Origin: Prodigiosinella aquatilis
Lineage (GTDB): Bacteria; Pseudomonadota; Gammaproteobacteria; Enterobacterales; Enterobacteriaceae
DNA length: 64,000 nucleotides
NCBI GenBank assembly: GCA_030388725.1
Contig: CP128857.1
Location: 1,736,001 to 1,800,000 of the forward strand
Reading direction: 5' to 3'
How positions within the stretch are numbered: the first letter of the stretch is position 1; each line of letters begins with the position of its first letter. The position numbers were made by a program, and so were the translations under genes. The notes under the pieces were generated by a model. The model had not been told where the DNA came from. It made no database searches and saw only the letters and a program-made list of their open reading frames with translations. Shown here piece after piece: positions 63,330 to 64,000 of the stretch.

Positions 63330-64000
63330 ATGAATATACCAATAAGAAAACTACTGATAGCCAATCGTGGCGAAATCGCTGTACGTATCATCCGTGCCGC
63401 CAAAAGCCTGGGTATTGCTACTGTCGCCGCCTGTAGCGAAGCGGATGCCGATTCTCTGCCTGCCCGTCTTGCCGATGAAGTTTATATTCTTGGTCCAGCC
63501 CGAGCGGATCAAAGTTATTTAAAGAGTGAAGCGCTGCTCCAGGGAGCCCGCACATGTGGTGTCGACGCTGTTCATCCGGGATATGGTTTTCTTGCCGAAA
63601 ACGCTGATTTTGCCGAGGCAGTGGAAAAGGCTGGCTACATTTTTGTCGGGCCGACGCCTGATACCATTCGTATGATGGGTGACAAGGCCGTCGCCAGACG
63701 TACTGCCCAGGCGGCGGGCGTACCCGTGGTTCCCGGCTCCGATAAGGCGCTGGACACCGTCACTGCCGCGTTACGGTGTGCAGAAGAAATTGGTTATCCG
63801 TTGCTGATCAAGGCGGCGGCTGGTGGCGGTGGGCGGGGAATCCGCATCGCTCACAATGCTGCCGATTTGACACGTGATTTCCCTATTGCTCAGAGTGAAG
63901 CCCGGGCCGCGTTCGGCTCCGGTGATGTCTATCTGGAGCATTTTATCCAGCATGCCCGGCATATCGAGGTGCAAATCCTGGGAGATGGCGAGCATGTCGT
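63330..64000 (+). CDS. Biotin carboxylase subunit, partial at window end
   Basis: The first 223 residues of an AccC-type enzyme. It starts MNIPIRKLLIANRGEIAVRI, with CSEADADS, HPGYGFLAENADFAEA, GDKAVARR, and the ATP-binding glycine loop KAAAGGGGRGIRI. The frame is open at position 64000. GAGGTAGAG precedes ATG 63330. It would carboxylate the biotin of the upstream carrier. A paralogue of housekeeping accC, given its pxpA neighbours. Confidence 0.9.
   Translation, partial: MNIPIRKLLIANRGEIAVRIIRAAKSLGIATVAACSEADADSLPARLADEVYILGPARADQSYLKSEALLQGARTCGVDAVHPGYGFLAENADFAEAVEKAGYIFVGPTPDTIRMMGDKAVARRTAQAAGVPVVPGSDKALDTVTAALRCAEEIGYPLLIKAAAGGGGRGIRIAHNAADLTRDFPIAQSEARAAFGSGDVYLEHFIQHARHIEVQILGDGEHV

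Overview
This window is a piece of enterobacterial chromosome. Gene content and order (moaABCDE, ybhL, clsB, ybhRSFG, rhlE, dusC, dinG, ybiB, glnHPQ, dps, rhtA, ompX) and many near-verbatim E. coli-type proteins place it in Enterobacterales. The class IV adenylate cyclase, the NRPS/asn-tRNA island and the mix of plant-associate style genes suggest Pectobacteriaceae (Pectobacterium, Dickeya, Brenneria, Lonsdalea) or a close relative. The genus is inference; a 16S or core-gene comparison would settle it.

Layout. Positions 1-10996 are the end of a genomic island at the 3' end of tRNA-Asn. It holds the C-terminal end of a nonribosomal peptide synthetase (carrier domain plus thioesterase, frameshifted), an MFS exporter, a decayed IS110 copy, a GNAT acetyltransferase, an intact IS256-type element, a TIR-SIR2 defence gene cut at both ends by IS256 and IS3 elements, an Nlp-like regulator, a tandem pair of XRE regulators and a P4-type integrase. 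Positions 11073-18430 are core: a Nac gene reduced to its DNA-binding domain under a sigma54/NtrC promoter, cycA, tRNA-Lys(CTT), uvrY-uvrC, pgsA and the Gly-Cys-Leu tRNA cluster. Positions 18430-20450 are a gene-poor junction with a phage tail-fibre remnant, a twin-Mop molybdate-binding gene and a transposase remnant.

Positions 20500-60270 follow the order of E. coli minutes 17-18.5 with losses and insertions: uvrB (with an SOS box), ybhK, moaABCDE (behind a ModE operator and Moco riboswitch), ybhL, clsB, ybhGFSR efflux pump, rhlE, dusC, cyaB, queH, pbpG, a GST, a DeoR regulator divergent from a class III aminotransferase, bglX, dinG, a SulP transporter, ybiB, an M3 peptidase, glnHPQ, dps, rhtA and ompX. 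The right end has a MarR regulator, an MFS remnant, and a LysR regulator divergent from a pxpA / biotin carrier / biotin carboxylase operon that runs off the window.

Functionally the window joins nucleotide excision repair (uvrY, uvrC, uvrB, dinG), molybdenum cofactor synthesis with its metal and cofactor sensing, nitrogen-regulated functions (nac, glnHPQ) and envelope/stress functions. No CRISPR array or rRNA operon was seen. The most novel-looking items are the TIR-SIR2 remnant caught between two IS elements, the naturally short Nac with a perfect promoter, and the rearrangement junction that brings uvrC and uvrB within about 3 kb of each other.
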